This document shows, piece by piece, positions 63,924-64,000 of a stretch of 64,000 nucleotides of DNA (position 1 is the first letter of the stretch; each line of letters begins with the position of its first letter). The notes under the pieces are model-generated. The model made no database searches and was not told the origin of the DNA. It saw nothing but the letters and a program-made list of their open reading frames with translations. The translations under genes were made by a program, and so were the position numbers. Source of the stretch: Microbacterium sp. CFH 31415 (GTDB taxonomy: Bacteria; Actinomycetota; Actinomycetes; Actinomycetales; Microbacteriaceae); the NCBI RefSeq assembly GCF_022538185.1, contig NZ_JAKYXC010000002.1, positions 576,415-640,414 on the forward strand, written 5' to 3'.

Positions 63924-64000
63924 GTCCGGCGGTGTCCTACTCTCCCACAGGGTCCCCCCTGCAGTACCATCGGCGCTGAGAGGCTTAGCTTCCGGGTTCG
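63924..64000 (-). rRNA. rrf: 5S ribosomal RNA, 3' part
   Basis: The minus-strand sequence ends with GGGAGAGTAGGACACCGCC preceded by AGCGCCGATGGTACTGC and CGAACCCGGAAGCTAAGCC, the conserved 3' half of actinobacterial 5S rRNA. The 5' part and presumably 23S and 16S lie beyond the right edge. The 3' end near 63924 is approximate. Confidence 0.93.

Overview
The window looks like one contiguous piece of the chromosome of a high-GC actinobacterium. It most resembles Microbacteriaceae (Microbacterium or a close relative). The evidence is the strongly GC-biased third codon positions, many GTG starts and ATGA/GTGA operon overlaps, the frequent 7-mer GGATGCC, and a right-hand block whose gene order closely matches Mycobacterium tuberculosis Rv1691-Rv1713. 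Genus assignment is inference: the only rRNA present is a partial 5S.

Layout. 1-15.3 kb is mostly central metabolism and regulation: pyruvate carboxylase (cut by the left edge), an orphan ParA, a divergent Lrp regulator and trans-sulfuration PLP enzyme pair, a GarA-type FHA protein with two MerR regulators, a copper pair (Cys/Met-rich four-helix protein and CopC), dihydrolipoamide dehydrogenase, a CYTH protein, an alpha-glucan phosphorylase and a class I amidotransferase. 15.3-18.1 kb holds an antiporter, an NAD(P)HX epimerase and a YihY membrane protein. 18.1-28.7 kb is a complete type IV pilus locus. It has PilC, PilT, PilO-like, PilN, PilM, prepilin peptidase, a large PilX-like protein, two minor pilins and the major pilin on the minus strand, with the extension ATPase PilB divergent.

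28.7-46.5 kb is an accessory and housekeeping mix. It includes secreted proteins, a glycosyltransferase, a DUF222-HNH protein, two related GNATs, an L,D-transpeptidase, reductases and small membrane proteins. Inside it, a 2.1-kb segment (42474-44630) is bounded by tRNA-Pro(GGG) and a direct repeat of that tRNA's 3' half, which is the signature of integration at a tRNA gene. No recombinase gene is present in it.

46.5-63.8 kb is a long minus-strand run of mostly overlapping genes. In transcription order they are TPR-like repeat protein, HAD phosphatase, 54-aa protein, tlyA, nadK, recN, pyrG, ADP-ribose pyrophosphatase, xerD, parA, scpA, scpB, rluB, tyrA, cmk, der, and then a NUDIX-NYN fusion. 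It couples rRNA/ribosome modification, NADP and CTP supply, DNA repair and chromosome segregation. The right edge contains the 3' end of an rRNA operon (5S) with its terminator.

At least a dozen starts have a TANNNT -10 hexamer 6-8 nt upstream and no Shine-Dalgarno sequence, so leaderless transcription appears common here. The candidates I rate most worth pursuing are the type IV pilus locus with its beta-rich PilX-like protein and its pilin-leader palindrome, the recombinase-less tRNA-flanked mini-element, and the dyad repeat at 14471-14550.
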